NCBI GenBank assembly: GCA_019637195.1
Contig: JAHBWA010000013.1
Location: forward strand, 1-64,000
Source: Labilithrix sp.
Lineage (GTDB): Bacteria; Myxococcota_A; Polyangia; Polyangiales; Polyangiaceae
Reading direction: 5' to 3'
Length of the DNA: 64,000 nt
Shown here: in pieces, positions 1 through 9,037 of the stretch
Layout: each line of letters opens with the position of its first letter
Numbering within the stretch: position 1 is the first letter of the stretch
Translations under genes and position numbers: made by a program
Notes under the pieces: model-generated
Told to the model about the DNA's origin: nothing
The model's input: the letters and a program-made list of their open reading frames with translations, nothing else
Database searches by the model: none

Positions 1-1
1 C

Positions 2-628
2 TTCGTCAAGGACCACCTCGGAAGCCCCCGCCTCGTCGTGGACGCCGCCACCGGCGCCGTCGCCCAGCGCCTCGACTTCGACCCCTGGGGCGTCGTCACC
101 CTCGACTCCAACCCCGGCTTCCAGCCCTTCGGCTTCGCGGGCGGGCTGTGGGATCGAGACACGGGCTTCGTGCGCTTCGGCGCGCGAGACTACGACCCGC
201 CGACGGGAAGGTGGAACAGCAAGGATTCCATTCGCTTTGCGGGCGGGCTGAACCTCTACGGCTATGCAACGAACGACCCGGTGAATCTCGTCGACGTCAC
301 AGGTCGAACTCCGGCGGCGGCCGCGGCGGCAGGGGTTGCGATCGAAACGGCTGGCTTCGTGCTCACGCTTGGGCTTGGGCTCGCGGCCATAGACTGCATC
401 TTCAACGATTGTAGGGAGGTGAAGAAGCTTTTCGAGGAGCCGGGGACCTGTCCAGTTCCCGTAGTCGACCCCTACCGCCAGCCAGCACCACCCCCGAAAC
501 GAGACTGCGAGGCCGAATACCAGGCAGCCCTCGCGATCTGCAACGACATGACGGGGTATGCGCGTCTCGTGTGCATCAACTCTGCGCAACAGGCGTACCT
601 GCAGTGTTTAGCGTCGGGGGGAGAATGA
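2..628 (+). CDS. RHS repeat-associated core protein, C-terminal end (5' end outside window)
   Basis: The reading frame is open from base 2, so the true start lies upstream. The first ~100 residues are the classic RHS core closure: a DHLGSPR motif, then FDPWG, then [14 protein letters not shown] and [16 protein letters not shown]. After this core the sequence changes into a short tip of ~100 residues. The tip has an Ala-rich start, one hydrophobic stretch ([17 protein letters not shown]) and four spaced Cys in a helical tail. RHS proteins typically carry a polymorphic toxin in exactly this position, but I do not recognise a catalytic toxin domain here, so a toxic role is inference. The stop overlaps the start of the next gene by four bases. 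Confidence 0.85.
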   Translation, partial: FVKDHLGSPRLVVDAATGAVAQRLDFDPWGVVTLDSNPGFQPFGFAGGLWDRDTGFVRFGARDYDPPTGRWNSKDSIRFAGGLNLYGYATNDPVNLVDVTGRTPAAAAAAGVAIETAGFVLTLGLGLAAIDCIFNDCREVKKLFEEPGTCPVPVVDPYRQPAPPPKRDCEAEYQAALAICNDMTGYARLVCINSAQQAYLQCLASGGE

Positions 629-1446
629 CAAACGTAGACGTCTCGATTTGGGAACACGAGCACATGGATGCGATGAAGATCATCCATCGGGAACCCGAGA
701 GAGCACTTCGACGCATGAGCGACTGTCGTCGTCGACTTTGGCGGGACAAGTGGCGCGCAGAGGCCTTCGACGTAGCTTTGGCAGAGCTTGCGATCGCGCA
801 GCTCACGCTTCAATCTGGGCACGCGACACGACTCTCACGCTGGCTGGTAGATCGCTTACCAAGTGGAGACACGTTCCTGATCCACGGCGACATGTTGTGC
901 AAGAGCGGTCACCCGACCGGCGCACGCAGAGCTTGGAATCGTGCAGTCCTCGTTGCAACGAAGGAGGGTAAGCCGTCGATCGCACGCCTCGCTCAGCATC
1001 GCCTCACGAAGAACGAGGTCGACGACCGGCCAACGGAGCTAAGCGTCACGATTGGTCAGGCTCGTGGTTTGGCGGAAACCGATCTAGACGGAGCGCTGAA
1101 GCTGCTCTTCGTTGAGCGCCGAAAGCTTCTCCGTCGCAACGGTCGGGGAGACGCAACGCAGCTCCTTCGCATCTCTGTGTCGCTTTGCGAGCGCAGGGGA
1201 GAAATCCGTCGAGCGAAGCGCTTGGCAGAGCGCCTCTCCGTCGAAGAACCGACCGCGGTCAGTTTTCGACTACTAGCAAGCCTGGAGCTGGAACTAGGTC
1301 ATTGGGCGCGAGCTGATGAATTGTCTCGACGAGCCGTTCGAAAAGCACGGCGTGAGGGGGCTTTGACGGAGGCACGACGAGCAGCGGAGATCCGTGGCCG
1401 AGTGCGTGCATATAAGTTGGGCTCTCCCGCAGGATCTGTGGCTTGA
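625..1446 (+). CDS. Helical-repeat protein coupled to the RHS gene, possible immunity or partner protein
   Basis: Predicted 273-residue, highly charged alpha-helical protein with TPR-like spacing (repeated A-x-R-L-A-E and A-D-E-L-S-R helices). The ATG at 625 overlaps the RHS stop in an ATGA arrangement and has GGGGGAG just upstream. This argues for translational coupling and against a start further upstream at 571. Codon use is visibly less GC-biased than in the neighbouring genes, as expected for RHS cargo. By position it is a candidate immunity or chaperone protein for the RHS tip. No named family is recognised and the function is inferred from context only. Confidence 0.6.
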   Translation: MTNVDVSIWEHEHMDAMKIIHREPERALRRMSDCRRRLWRDKWRAEAFDVALAELAIAQLTLQSGHATRLSRWLVDRLPSGDTFLIHGDMLCKSGHPTGARRAWNRAVLVATKEGKPSIARLAQHRLTKNEVDDRPTELSVTIGQARGLAETDLDGALKLLFVERRKLLRRNGRGDATQLLRISVSLCERRGEIRRAKRLAERLSVEEPTAVSFRLLASLELELGHWARADELSRRAVRKARREGALTEARRAAEIRGRVRAYKLGSPAGSVA

Positions 1447-1586
1447 CGGCGTGACTGCGAGCCCCGTCGCGCGGAGCTACAACGGAGACAACCTGGTCAC
1501 GGCCGCGCGCGGCATGACGCTCTCGTCTATCTCGCATATCGATCGCCACCTCTGTCGTTACTCCACTCGCCTCCACTCGCCATGAT

Positions 1587-1775
1587 GACTGGAATCTTCC
1601 TCTGAACCTCGATTTCGGGTGCGGCGACGGTGACGGCTGGTTCTATGTGCCCAGCGACGCCCCGACGCCGACCCTGTTCGAGATCTGCCCGCAGAGCTGC
1701 GCCTTCGCAGAGCGAGCAGACGTCTACCGCCGGCTCGCGTACCACAAGCCCTGCCTGCCGCCCCACCGCGAATGA
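1587..1775 (+). pseudogene. Remnant of a von Willebrand-type lipoprotein C-terminus
   Basis: One frame ending in TGA at 1773-1775 reads DGDGWFYVPSDAPTP followed by LFEICPQSC. This matches the usual closing segment of myxobacterial VWA-domain lipoproteins (a GWYYDDP...ILCPATC-like tail). No start codon, signal peptide or VWA core lies upstream, so this is a fragment. The rest of 1447-1890 has only short out-of-frame ORFs and I see no other feature in it. A debris field next to an RHS gene is plausible, but the identification rests on a short motif. Confidence 0.35.
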
Positions 1776-1890
1776 CCCGACGACGGCGCTCTCGCCCCGC
1801 CAGGGCCGCCCGCGAGCTGCCGCAGAGCTCCTCGCCGCCGATCCTCGCCGGCCGCCGAGCCGCGCCCAGCGCGCCGTCGGTCCCGCGCGC

Positions 1891-2787
1891 TCAGCGCGCG
1901 TGCGCGAGGAAGAACGCGAACATCGACGCGTGGAGCCCAGGCCACCGTCCGTGTCCGCCTTCTCCTTCGCAGTACTGGACCTCGGCGCCGTCCGCGCACT
2001 CTCGGTGGGCGACGCAGCCGTCGGCCAAGCCTTCGCCCTCTCCGCACGCGTTGCAGGCGACCCACCAGTCGCGCGCCGCTTGGCCGTACCCGGGGAAGAC
2101 GGCGTCGCCGCGGTTGTGCATGACCATGGCGGGCATCGGGGGCGCGAGGCAGCTCGCCTTCGCCAGCGTGGCTCGCGACGCGCCGGCGGCGAAGGGGGCC
2201 ACGGCGGCCGGCTCCGGCGTCATGTAGCGGTTGAGGACGATCGTGTAGATGAGGCCGCCGCCGTCGGAGCTGCCGGTGAGGTAGACGCGCCCGCGGTCGA
2301 CGCACCACCGCTCGGCGATCTGGTCCGGGATCGTCGCGGCGTCCTTCGCGCCCGCGACGTTCGCGGGGCTCACCGTGTCGACGTACGCGACCAAGAAGCC
2401 CGCCGCGAGGGCGTCGGGCGTCAGCTTCGTCGAGGCCTCGATCGACTCCGCCGTCCCGCCCGACGGCGCGAACGCCACGATGAGCGGCGACCCGACGAGC
2501 GGATCGTAGCCGCCGGGCGTGCGGACGGTGAAGTGACGTCCGCCGGCCGTCGTGAGATCCTCGCTCGCGCCGGCGGCTCCCGCGCGGCTCCCCGCCTCGC
2601 AGCGCGCGAGCGACGCGTCGCTCGCCGGCGCGCCGGCGTCGCGCGCCCCCACCTCGCTCGGCGCGGCGGCCTCGAGGCTCACGCTCGCGTCGTCCGGCGC
2701 CTCCGCGGTGGAGCCCTCGGTCGAGGAGCAAGCCACGAGCGCCAGCGCGAGGAGCTTCACGCCCCGGACGAGCGACGTCATTTCCAT
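1891..2787 (-). CDS. LpqC-like esterase lipoprotein (PHB depolymerase family)
   Basis: Predicted 298-residue exported alpha/beta hydrolase. The N-terminus is a lipoprotein signal (hydrophobic KLLALALVAC, lipobox LVAC) followed by an acidic, Ala-rich linker. The hydrolase domain shows a GSSDGGG nucleophile elbow (GxSxG), an oxyanion-region segment VAFAPSGG, and a late EGGHGRWPG that probably carries the catalytic His. The family (LpqC, feruloyl esterase or poly-3-hydroxybutyrate depolymerase) cleaves esters outside the cell. The start at 2787 rather than the upstream ATG is chosen because a TAGGGT box lies exactly 7 bases before it and the signal peptide begins there. Confidence 0.75.
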   Translation of the reverse strand: MEMTSLVRGVKLLALALVACSSTEGSTAEAPDDASVSLEAAAPSEVGARDAGAPASDASLARCEAGSRAGAAGASEDLTTAGGRHFTVRTPGGYDPLVGSPLIVAFAPSGGTAESIEASTKLTPDALAAGFLVAYVDTVSPANVAGAKDAATIPDQIAERWCVDRGRVYLTGSSDGGGLIYTIVLNRYMTPEPAAVAPFAAGASRATLAKASCLAPPMPAMVMHNRGDAVFPGYGQAARDWWVACNACGEGEGLADGCVAHRECADGAEVQYCEGEGGHGRWPGLHASMFAFFLAHAR

Positions 2788-2794
2788 CGGCGCG

Positions 2795-2800
2795 ACCCTA
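2795..2800 (-). promoter_or_regulatory. Candidate -10 box, near-leaderless start of the esterase gene
   Basis: TAGGGT on the minus strand, ending 7 bases before the ATG at 2787, with no obvious -35. Part of the window-wide TAnnnT pattern. Confidence 0.45.
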
Positions 2801-2948
2801 CACCCGACGAAACCTCGCACGTGTACGGCCCGTCGCGATTTCAGATCGCCGGCGCGGGATCGCTTTTTCCGGTGAGACCGCCGAACCCGACGCGATACTG
2901 AAAGCTCGGCGTCCGAGCTCTCGAGGCGTCGACACGCAGGAGGGGACG

Positions 2949-3689
2949 ATGGCGACGTACCGGCAGATCAACGGCGGGCGCGGGTGTGGATGCGGCCCCG
3001 CATCTCTCATGGTGGCGGAGCACGAGCGCAACGGGGGCGCGACGCCGCTCACGCGCACCGAAGAGAAGATCGTGCACACCGAGTGCGCGTTTCGAGCTCA
3101 CGGAGCAGCGGCTGTGTACGACGCGGACAGCTACAGCAGCCCGGTGCGGTTGGCGCACTACGCGGTCAACACGTACGGCTTCGCGCGCGCGCGCGTCGTG
3201 CTCTCCGGGCAGATCTTCCGCCGGATGTTGCTTCGTCAGTATCCGAACGAGATGGCGCTCGCCGGCACCCTCGGCGTCCCCGTCGACGACTGGCTCGGCT
3301 GGAGCCCGCGCTACCTCTACGCGCGCCAGTGGGTGCTCATGGTCGTGCTCTGCGTCGATCACACGTCGATGCTCCTCCCTAGGACCGGAGGTGCGCTCGC
3401 GGGCGGCGGAGGCGCCCTCCTCCGCGGAGCCGCCACGCTCTCGGGGGTCGGCGTCGGCGCCGCGATCGGCGCGGCCGCGCTCGAGACGGCGACGTCGCTC
3501 TTCGATCTGGCCCGCGGCCTGGGTCTGGCGAGCAGGTTGGGCATCCGGGCGAACCTCAGCCTGCACACGGTCCTCTACCGCGGCGCGACCTACATGGATC
3601 CGGCCACGGGCCAGGACTACTGGTTCTTGAACCGGATGGGTGGCGACCGCGCCTACTGGGACACCGGCTGCTACGTGCTGCTCTCCTGA
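2949..3689 (+). CDS. C39-like cysteine protease candidate with internal glycine-rich membrane segment
   Basis: Predicted 246 residues, no signal peptide. The N-terminus holds Q6 and a CGPASL motif (C15), the layout of papain-fold C39 peptidases. Near the C-terminus a His (LHTVLYRG) is followed by YMDPATGQDYWF, matching the usual His and Asp of the triad. Between them lies a long glycine-zipper-like hydrophobic stretch (residues ~145-185), which is unusual for a soluble peptidase. The start is supported by AGGAGGGG just upstream. Bacteriocin-processing C39 domains are fused to ABC transporters; none is here, so this may be an effector or a stand-alone peptidase. The family call rests on motifs only. 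Confidence 0.45.
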   Translation: MATYRQINGGRGCGCGPASLMVAEHERNGGATPLTRTEEKIVHTECAFRAHGAAAVYDADSYSSPVRLAHYAVNTYGFARARVVLSGQIFRRMLLRQYPNEMALAGTLGVPVDDWLGWSPRYLYARQWVLMVVLCVDHTSMLLPRTGGALAGGGGALLRGAATLSGVGVGAAIGAAALETATSLFDLARGLGLASRLGIRANLSLHTVLYRGATYMDPATGQDYWFLNRMGGDRAYWDTGCYVLLS

Positions 3690-3802
3690 CCGCGGACCGT
3701 GCGCGCGCTCAACGTCGAGCGCGCCGCGCTGGGCTCACGAGGCCGACGAGTCGGTAGACCGCGCGCGGCCCGCCACGCAGAGCGGCCAGCGCACGACGCA
3801 AC

Positions 3803-3835
3803 GAGGCCGGAGGTGCACGCGCGCGCTCCGGCCTC
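3803..3835 (+). terminator. Hairpin between convergent genes
   Basis: Perfect 9-bp stem GAGGCCGGA / TCCGGCCTC (3803-3811, 3827-3835) with a 15-base loop, followed by TTCGT. It lies between the C39-like gene (+) and the broken mdh (-), so it could serve both directions. Confidence 0.5.
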
Positions 3836-3861
3836 TTCGTGGCTCGAACGTCTGCGAGCGC

Positions 3862-4808
3862 TCAGCTCTTCTTCACGACGTCGACGACCGACTGCACGCT
3901 CTGGGCGCTCTTGGCGAGCATGCCCCTTCTCCTCGTCGGTGAGCGGGACCTCCAGGCTAAGTCTTTCTCAAACCCGCCGCCGCCCTCCGGCGGCAACCAG
4001 GAGTTGCCCTGAAAGGAGTCCTTGTAGCCGTACTCGCCGTCGAGGTACGCCGCGCACGGCAGGAGGCGCTTCTGGTCGGCGCTCCAGCCATGGCGACCGC
4101 CGCGGACGCCGGCGCGTGGTACTGCGCTCGTGCCCATCAGGTTGGCAATCGCCGCCGCCCTTGCGGGTGCTCGACGATCGGAAGCGAAAGCTTGTCCTTG
4201 GCGATGAGCGTCGTCGGGGACGCCGTTGATCGCGTCGTCATCGAGAAGGCCAGCACCATGTCACGTCGCCGCTGGCAGCAAAAAGGACAACCATCGCGCG
4301 GACGTCCTTGATGCTCACGTTCGCCTCGCCCAGGCGGAAGAGCTGGAAGCGCCAGTCAAACGCCCGCCATGCCCGCGATCTTGCCCTTGTCGCAGCCGTG
4401 ACGCGCTTTGTGTCATGCAGACCATCGCGTCGAAGCGGGGTTTCGGATCACGATCCACGAAGACTGCGCGTCAGGGCGAGTACTTCTCGCGTTATTCGCG
4501 ACGTGCGGATGATCAGGAGTTCTGGCGGCCGGTCGTCGCGCGACTGCCCGGCTTGCGCGGGATGCCGGCGGTGACGATGAGGACGTCGGCGCCCTTCAGG
4601 TCCTCCCCCTTGGCCGGGCCCGTGATCGCCGAGTCGTAGCCGATGACCGAGCTGTTCTGCTCGGAGTCGAGCGCCTTGCTCGGCGGAAATCTTCGCGGGG
4701 ATGTCGAAGAGGACGACGTCGCCGAGCTCCTTGTTCGCGCAGAGCCGCGCGAGCTCGCCGCGCCGATGTTTCCTGCGCCAATAGGTCGATCTTCTTGCGG
4801 GTGGCCAT
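3862..4808 (-). pseudogene. mdh: Malate dehydrogenase, full length but multiply frameshifted
   Basis: All parts of a ~315-residue NAD malate dehydrogenase are present in order, but spread over three frames. Start: MATRKKI with GAGG upstream, then ALIGAGNIGG-like bases. Next KELGDVVLFDIPAK, then [22 protein letters not shown], then NPLDAMV, KDKLSLPIV, DQKRLLPCAAYLDG, and the intact tail MLAKSAQSVQSVVDVVKKS. The total span matches a complete gene. Some breaks look like single-base losses (AAGCCGGGCAG where CCGGG-x-CAG is expected). Other stretches are substituted as well, so this could be true decay or a poor assembly patch. As written it cannot make an enzyme. Confidence 0.8.
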
Positions 4809-5149
4809 GATGAATCCTCGCTCTGTCCGGCGCGGCCGGAAGTTGGGCGTGCGTTTGGGCGGCGTTCTAACACGCTCGGCCCGCGCGGAGATAGGCGCGC
4901 CGCGCGCGCGAAGCAGCTGAACGCGCGGGAGGGTCGCGTTCGGCGACGCTTCGCGCAATTTTCGCGCGCCTCGGTGCCTCACGCGAGGTCGAGCGCCTCA
5001 GGCGTCGCTCCCGCCTCACGCGTCGTTCGATCGTCCTTCGGCGCGCGCGGCGAGCGTACGCGCGCCGAAGGACCACGTCGGCGGTCGACCGAGCCAACCC
5101 CAGCCGGCGCAGCTTGCCGGGCCGGCCGCGGGATGGAAAGATCGAACGC
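4809..5149. other. Divergent intergenic region with a long inverted repeat
   Basis: 341 bases between the mdh remnant (-) and a membrane protein gene (+). On the mdh side there is a GCGAGGATT ribosome-binding stretch and a TTAGAAC sequence further up. The notable element is the 15-bp hairpin at 5033-5073, listed separately. I see no coding capacity that looks real on either strand. Confidence 0.5.
5033..5073. repeat. 15-bp perfect inverted repeat
   Basis: GTCCTTCGGCGCGCG at 5033-5047 pairs perfectly with 5059-5073 around an 11-base loop. It lies between divergent genes, which is unexpected for a terminator. It could be an operator, a REP-like element or a leftover terminator. Confidence 0.5.
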
Positions 5150-5566
5150 ATGCTCCGGCGGCTGCCTCTGCGCGTCATCGTCTCGCTGCTCGCGGTCCAC
5201 GTGATCGCGCTGGACGTGCTCGCCTTGTGCGCGACGTCCGACGGGCACCTCGGCCGTTACGTGACGGCGGCGGCCGCGGCCGCGCTGGCCTTCGGTGCGA
5301 CGGCGGCGCTCTGCGAGCGGACCTGGGGCGTCGGGTTGGTGCTCGCGGCGGCGACGTCGTTCTTCGTCGCGGGCGCGCTCGGGATGGGGCCGCCGTTCTT
5401 CTTCGTCGTCGCCGCGGTCGGCGCGCTCCCGTTCCTCTTCACGATGAAGCACATGGCGCGGTTCCACGTGGGCGCGACCGTGCTCTTCGCGCTCCTCGCG
5501 GGCGCCGCCGGCACGACGGCCTCGCTCGCCTGGAACGCCGTCGCGCCGATCGTCCTCGGCCGCTGA
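5150..5566 (+). CDS. Small four-helix membrane protein of unknown function
   Basis: Predicted 138 residues. After an Arg-rich start (MLRRLPLR) the chain is almost wholly hydrophobic, with about four transmembrane helices: VIVSLLAVHVIALDVLAL, an Ala-rich helix around residues 38-55, VGLVLAAATSFFVAGAL, and FFFVVAAVGALPFLF, ending in another Ala/Leu segment. The ATG at 5150 is preceded by GGAAAG at good spacing; an in-frame ATG at 5114 adds only a charged leader. No family is recognised. The downstream gene is on the opposite strand, so it is probably monocistronic. Confidence 0.55.
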   Translation: MLRRLPLRVIVSLLAVHVIALDVLALCATSDGHLGRYVTAAAAAALAFGATAALCERTWGVGLVLAAATSFFVAGALGMGPPFFFVVAAVGALPFLFTMKHMARFHVGATVLFALLAGAAGTTASLAWNAVAPIVLGR

Positions 5567-5628
5567 AGCGCGTTCGCCGGCCTCACGCCCAGCTCGAAGG
5601 AGACCCGAGGCGAGCGCGCCGGCCGGGC

Positions 5629-7104
5629 TCAGCTCGCCGCGCGGACGTCGGCCACCGGCTCGCGGAGCGGGTGCACGAGCGCGTCGAGGACGCAGGGCCC
5701 CACACCCGACTTCCAGGCGTAGAGGTGCGCCTCGTGCTGGCCGTCCGCCGCGTGGACGACCAGGTGCGTGCGCGCCGCCCGGTAGGCCTTGGCCTGGTCC
5801 TCGCCCGGATCGGGCTCTTCCTCGGCCCACGAGCCGAGGTTGATGTACGTCGCGCCGCCCAGCGGCTTCGTCGTCGGCACGTGGGTGTGGCCCATCACGA
5901 CGAACGACGCCGGGAAGAGCTTCGCGAGATCGCTCGCGCGCGCGCTCATGACCGTCGCGGGATCGACGTCGGGGCGCCCGCGCGAGAGCCGCACGTGGAG
6001 GAACGTCCACGCGAGGAGGAGCCCGATCGTCGCGTGGATGGCCCAGCCGCCGAGCTGCGTGCGAAGGCTCGCGACGGCGACGATCGCGACCACCATCACG
6101 ACGAAGACCGAGAGGCGGTCGAGCATCACGCTCGCCAGCACGCCGCGCGGCGTCCGCCCGATCGGCGGGGCGTGGAGCGCGAGCGCGTCGCGGAGGCGCG
6201 CCTCGTCGAGGCCCTTTCTCCGGGCGTGGTCCGCGAAGCGCCGCTCGTGCTCGTCGCGCACGAGCTCCCCGTTCGGCCCGTCGTAGGCCCGCGCGATCTC
6301 GCGCAGCATCACGACGGCGTCGAAGAAGCGCTTGAAGAGGCGCGCCGTCCCGCGCGCGCCGAGCCCGAGCCCCCACGAGACGTAGCTCGTGAGCCCGCGG
6401 TTCTCGTGGCCGTACTCCTTCATCCCGGGCGTTCGGCGTACGATGTAGCGGAGCAGCGTGTCGCTGAGCGACTGGAGCACGCGCCGCGGATCGGTCGGCG
6501 AGAGCGGGGCGAAGACGAAGGGCGTCGCGCAGAACGGATCGAACTGATGGCCGTGCTCGATGTAGACGAGGCCCGCGCGGTGGAAGAACCACGGCTCGAA
6601 CTCGACGCGCTCGGCGACCTCTTCGCGCGTCGCCTCGCCGGTCGTGAGGAGCGCGTGGAAGTCCTCTTGCACCGCGCTCCAGTACATCTCGAGGTCGTGG
6701 TTTCCGCTGATGAACGTCACGGCGTTCCCTTGCGAGACGAACGCGGCGAGCTCGGCGAAGACGTCCGGGTGACGGGACGCGGCGCGCCTCAGCTTGAGGC
6801 GGACGTGGTCCTCCGCGCCGCCGAGCCCGAACGCCCGCTCGGCCGGGGTCGGCTCGGTCGCCAGCACGTCGCCCTCGGGCGGATCGATCGACATGCCGAC
6901 GAAGTCGACGAAATCGCCCGCGATGACGAGGCGCCACCGGTCGGCCGGCGGGGCCACCGCGCGGTAGTGCGCGAGCATGGCCGCCAGGTCCGCGTCGATG
7001 AGCGTGGAGCGCGCCACGCTCGGCCCGCTGTCGTTGAGATCGCTCCCCAGGTGGACGTCGGAGAAGACCAGCAGGCTCTCGGTCGGGGAGGTGCGGCTGC
7101 TCAC
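5629..7104 (-). CDS. Membrane-associated metallophosphoesterase
   Basis: Predicted 491-residue calcineurin-like phosphoesterase. Metal-binding motifs appear in order: FSDVHLGS (D16, H18), AGDFVDF, SGNHDLE, EHGHQ and finally VVMGHTHVPT. The order resembles UDP-2,3-diacylglucosamine pyrophosphatase-type enzymes. Unusually, two transmembrane helices (VFVVMVVAIVAVASL and IHATIGLLLAWTFL) are inserted between the GNHD block and the GHTH block. The GTG at 7104 is taken as the start because the family domain begins 10 residues later and a TAATCA sequence lies 8 bases upstream. An in-frame ATG at 7209 would add an Arg-rich, unlikely extension. The substrate is unknown. Confidence 0.75.
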   Translation of the reverse strand: MSSRTSPTESLLVFSDVHLGSDLNDSGPSVARSTLIDADLAAMLAHYRAVAPPADRWRLVIAGDFVDFVGMSIDPPEGDVLATEPTPAERAFGLGGAEDHVRLKLRRAASRHPDVFAELAAFVSQGNAVTFISGNHDLEMYWSAVQEDFHALLTTGEATREEVAERVEFEPWFFHRAGLVYIEHGHQFDPFCATPFVFAPLSPTDPRRVLQSLSDTLLRYIVRRTPGMKEYGHENRGLTSYVSWGLGLGARGTARLFKRFFDAVVMLREIARAYDGPNGELVRDEHERRFADHARRKGLDEARLRDALALHAPPIGRTPRGVLASVMLDRLSVFVVMVVAIVAVASLRTQLGGWAIHATIGLLLAWTFLHVRLSRGRPDVDPATVMSARASDLAKLFPASFVVMGHTHVPTTKPLGGATYINLGSWAEEEPDPGEDQAKAYRAARTHLVVHAADGQHEAHLYAWKSGVGPCVLDALVHPLREPVADVRAAS

Positions 7105-7305
7105 GGCAGCGATGATTACCCGGGGTCGGCCTCGAGGCGGCGCGACTTCGTCCGGTGCTCGCGCTTTGTCGCCGGCGCTGGGCGCTCCGCTTCGCGCCCG
7201 CGAAATCATTGACCCCCCCAAGCGCGTAGCCCGCTTCGCGCCTCGCGGGACGGGCACGACCGTGAAGTCCGTGTTACGAGGGCGTTTCTCACAGTTTCGC
7301 GGGAT

Positions 7306-7329
7306 CCTGTCGCGCTCGCCGCGAACAGG
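7306..7329 (+). promoter_or_regulatory. Leader hairpin upstream of the phosphonate operon
   Basis: CCTGTCGCG (7306-7314) can pair with CGCG-A-ACAGG (7320-7329) with one bulged A and a 5-base loop. It ends 27 bases before the PEP mutase ATG, inside the likely 5' leader. A regulatory role is inference only. Confidence 0.25.
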
Positions 7330-7356
7330 TTCGCGCTTTGCTTTGTCGGTGAGCAA

Positions 7357-8997
7357 ATGGTTCAACCACTTTCGAAGCCCCGTAAGACCACGGCCCTCAA
7401 GAACATGCTGAAGGGCCAGGGCCTCCAGTTCCTGATGGAGGCTCACAACGGGCTCTCCGCGAAGATCGCCGAAGAGGCGGGCTTCGAAGGCATCTGGGGA
7501 AGCGGCCTGTCGATCTCCGCGGCGCTCGGCGTGCGCGACAACAACGAGGCGAGCTGGACGCAGGTCCTCGAGGTCGTCGAGTTCATGGCGGACGCGACCA
7601 CCGTGCCGATCTTGCTCGATGGGGACACCGGCTACGGCAACTTCAACTCGGCGCGCCGCCTGGTCACGAAGCTGGAGCAGCGCGGGGTCGCGGGGGTCTG
7701 CATCGAAGACAAGCTGTTCCCGAAGACGAACAGCTTCATCCGCGGGACGGCCCAGCCCCTCGCCGACATGCACGAGCACGCCGGCAAGATCCGCGCGATG
7801 AAGGAGGCCCAGCGCGACGAGGACTTCGTCGTCGTCGCTCGCGTCGAGGCGCTCATCGCCGGCCACGGCCTCGAGGAGGCGCTCAAGCGCGGCGAGGAAT
7901 ACAGGAAGGCCGGCGCCGACGCCGTGCTCATCCACTCGTCGAAGAAGAACGCCGCCGAGATCCTCGCGTTCTCGAAGGAGTGGGGCGACCGCCTCCCGCT
8001 CGTGATCGTCCCGACGAAGTACTACACGACGCCGACGGACGTCTTCCGCGAGGCCGGCAACATCAAGATCGTCATCTGGGCGAACCACCTGATGCGCTCG
8101 GCGCTCGCGACGATGCAGGCGACCGCGAAGCAGATCTTCACCGACCAGTCCTTGATGAACGTCGAGGAGAAGGTCGCGCCGCTCGCCGACGTCTTCCGCC
8201 TCCAGGGCGAGAGCGAGCTCGAGAAGGCCGAGAAGGCCTACCTCCCGCAGGGCGGCGTCGTCACGCGCGGCATCGTCCTCGCGGCCGGCCGCGGCGACGA
8301 GCTCGGCGAGCTCGTGAAGGACAAGCCGAAGTGCATGGTGCCGATCGCGGGCAAGCCGATCCTCGGCCACATCCTCGACGCCTACCGCTCGGCCAACGTG
8401 CGCGACCTCGTCGTCGTCCGTGGCTTCGCGAAGGACGCGGTCAACCTCCCGGGCGCCACCTACGTCGACAACGACGCGTTCGCCACCACGGGTGAGGTCG
8501 CGTCGCTCGCCACCGCCAAGGCCTCGCTCGAGGGCTCGGCCTGCCTCGTCTCCTACGGCGACGTCGTCTTCAAGAAGCACGTCCTCGACGAGCTGCTCGA
8601 CGCCGAGGGCGACTTCGTGGTCGCGGTCGACTCGCTGCCCGCGCAGGAGGCCGCGGACGCGAAGCCGCGCCGCGCCGACTGGGCGATCTGCAGCGAGCCG
8701 CACTCGCGCAAGACGCTCCTCGGCAACGTCACCCTGAAGGACATGGCGACCACGCCGGACGCGCAGGGCATCACCGGCGAGTGGACGGGCATCCTCAAGA
8801 CGAGCGCCGCCGGCAGCAAGGTCCTCGCCGAGATGATCGGCAAGCTCCCCTCGACCGACCTCGCGAAGCTGTCGATGCCGGATCTCCTCCGCCGCCTCGT
8901 CAAGGACGGCCAGACCGTGCGCGTCGTCTACTCGCGCGGCGGCTGGCTCGACGTCAACACGCTCGGCGACGTCGTGAAGGGCGGCGCGTTCAAATGA
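7357..8997 (+). CDS. aepX: Phosphoenolpyruvate mutase fused to a nucleotidyltransferase domain
   Basis: First step of phosphonate biosynthesis: isomerises PEP to phosphonopyruvate, making the C-P bond. Predicted 546 residues. Residues ~10-295 are the PEP mutase barrel with [10 protein letters not shown] (D88, D90) and the diagnostic [10 protein letters not shown] motif (117-126), which separates mutases from isocitrate-lyase relatives. Residues ~304-546 are a sugar-phosphate-type nucleotidyltransferase ([35 protein letters not shown]). Such fusions are known and, with PntC-type domains, activate 2-aminoethylphosphonate with CTP. Oddity: the usual GxGxR has Glu in place of Arg (GRGDE). First gene of a five-gene operon; the ribosome binding site is weak. 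Confidence 0.93.
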   Translation: MVQPLSKPRKTTALKNMLKGQGLQFLMEAHNGLSAKIAEEAGFEGIWGSGLSISAALGVRDNNEASWTQVLEVVEFMADATTVPILLDGDTGYGNFNSARRLVTKLEQRGVAGVCIEDKLFPKTNSFIRGTAQPLADMHEHAGKIRAMKEAQRDEDFVVVARVEALIAGHGLEEALKRGEEYRKAGADAVLIHSSKKNAAEILAFSKEWGDRLPLVIVPTKYYTTPTDVFREAGNIKIVIWANHLMRSALATMQATAKQIFTDQSLMNVEEKVAPLADVFRLQGESELEKAEKAYLPQGGVVTRGIVLAAGRGDELGELVKDKPKCMVPIAGKPILGHILDAYRSANVRDLVVVRGFAKDAVNLPGATYVDNDAFATTGEVASLATAKASLEGSACLVSYGDVVFKKHVLDELLDAEGDFVVAVDSLPAQEAADAKPRRADWAICSEPHSRKTLLGNVTLKDMATTPDAQGITGEWTGILKTSAAGSKVLAEMIGKLPSTDLAKLSMPDLLRRLVKDGQTVRVVYSRGGWLDVNTLGDVVKGGAFK

Positions 8998-9037
8998 GCC
9001 CGCCGCGCTGGCGCTCGCCGGAAGGCGGGGTGACGTC

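Noticed and set aside
1630..2901. Plus-strand open frame of 423 codons opposite the LpqC-like esterase
   Set aside because: Its first half is Arg/Pro/Ala noise; the opposite strand has a lipobox, GxSxG and a promoter box.
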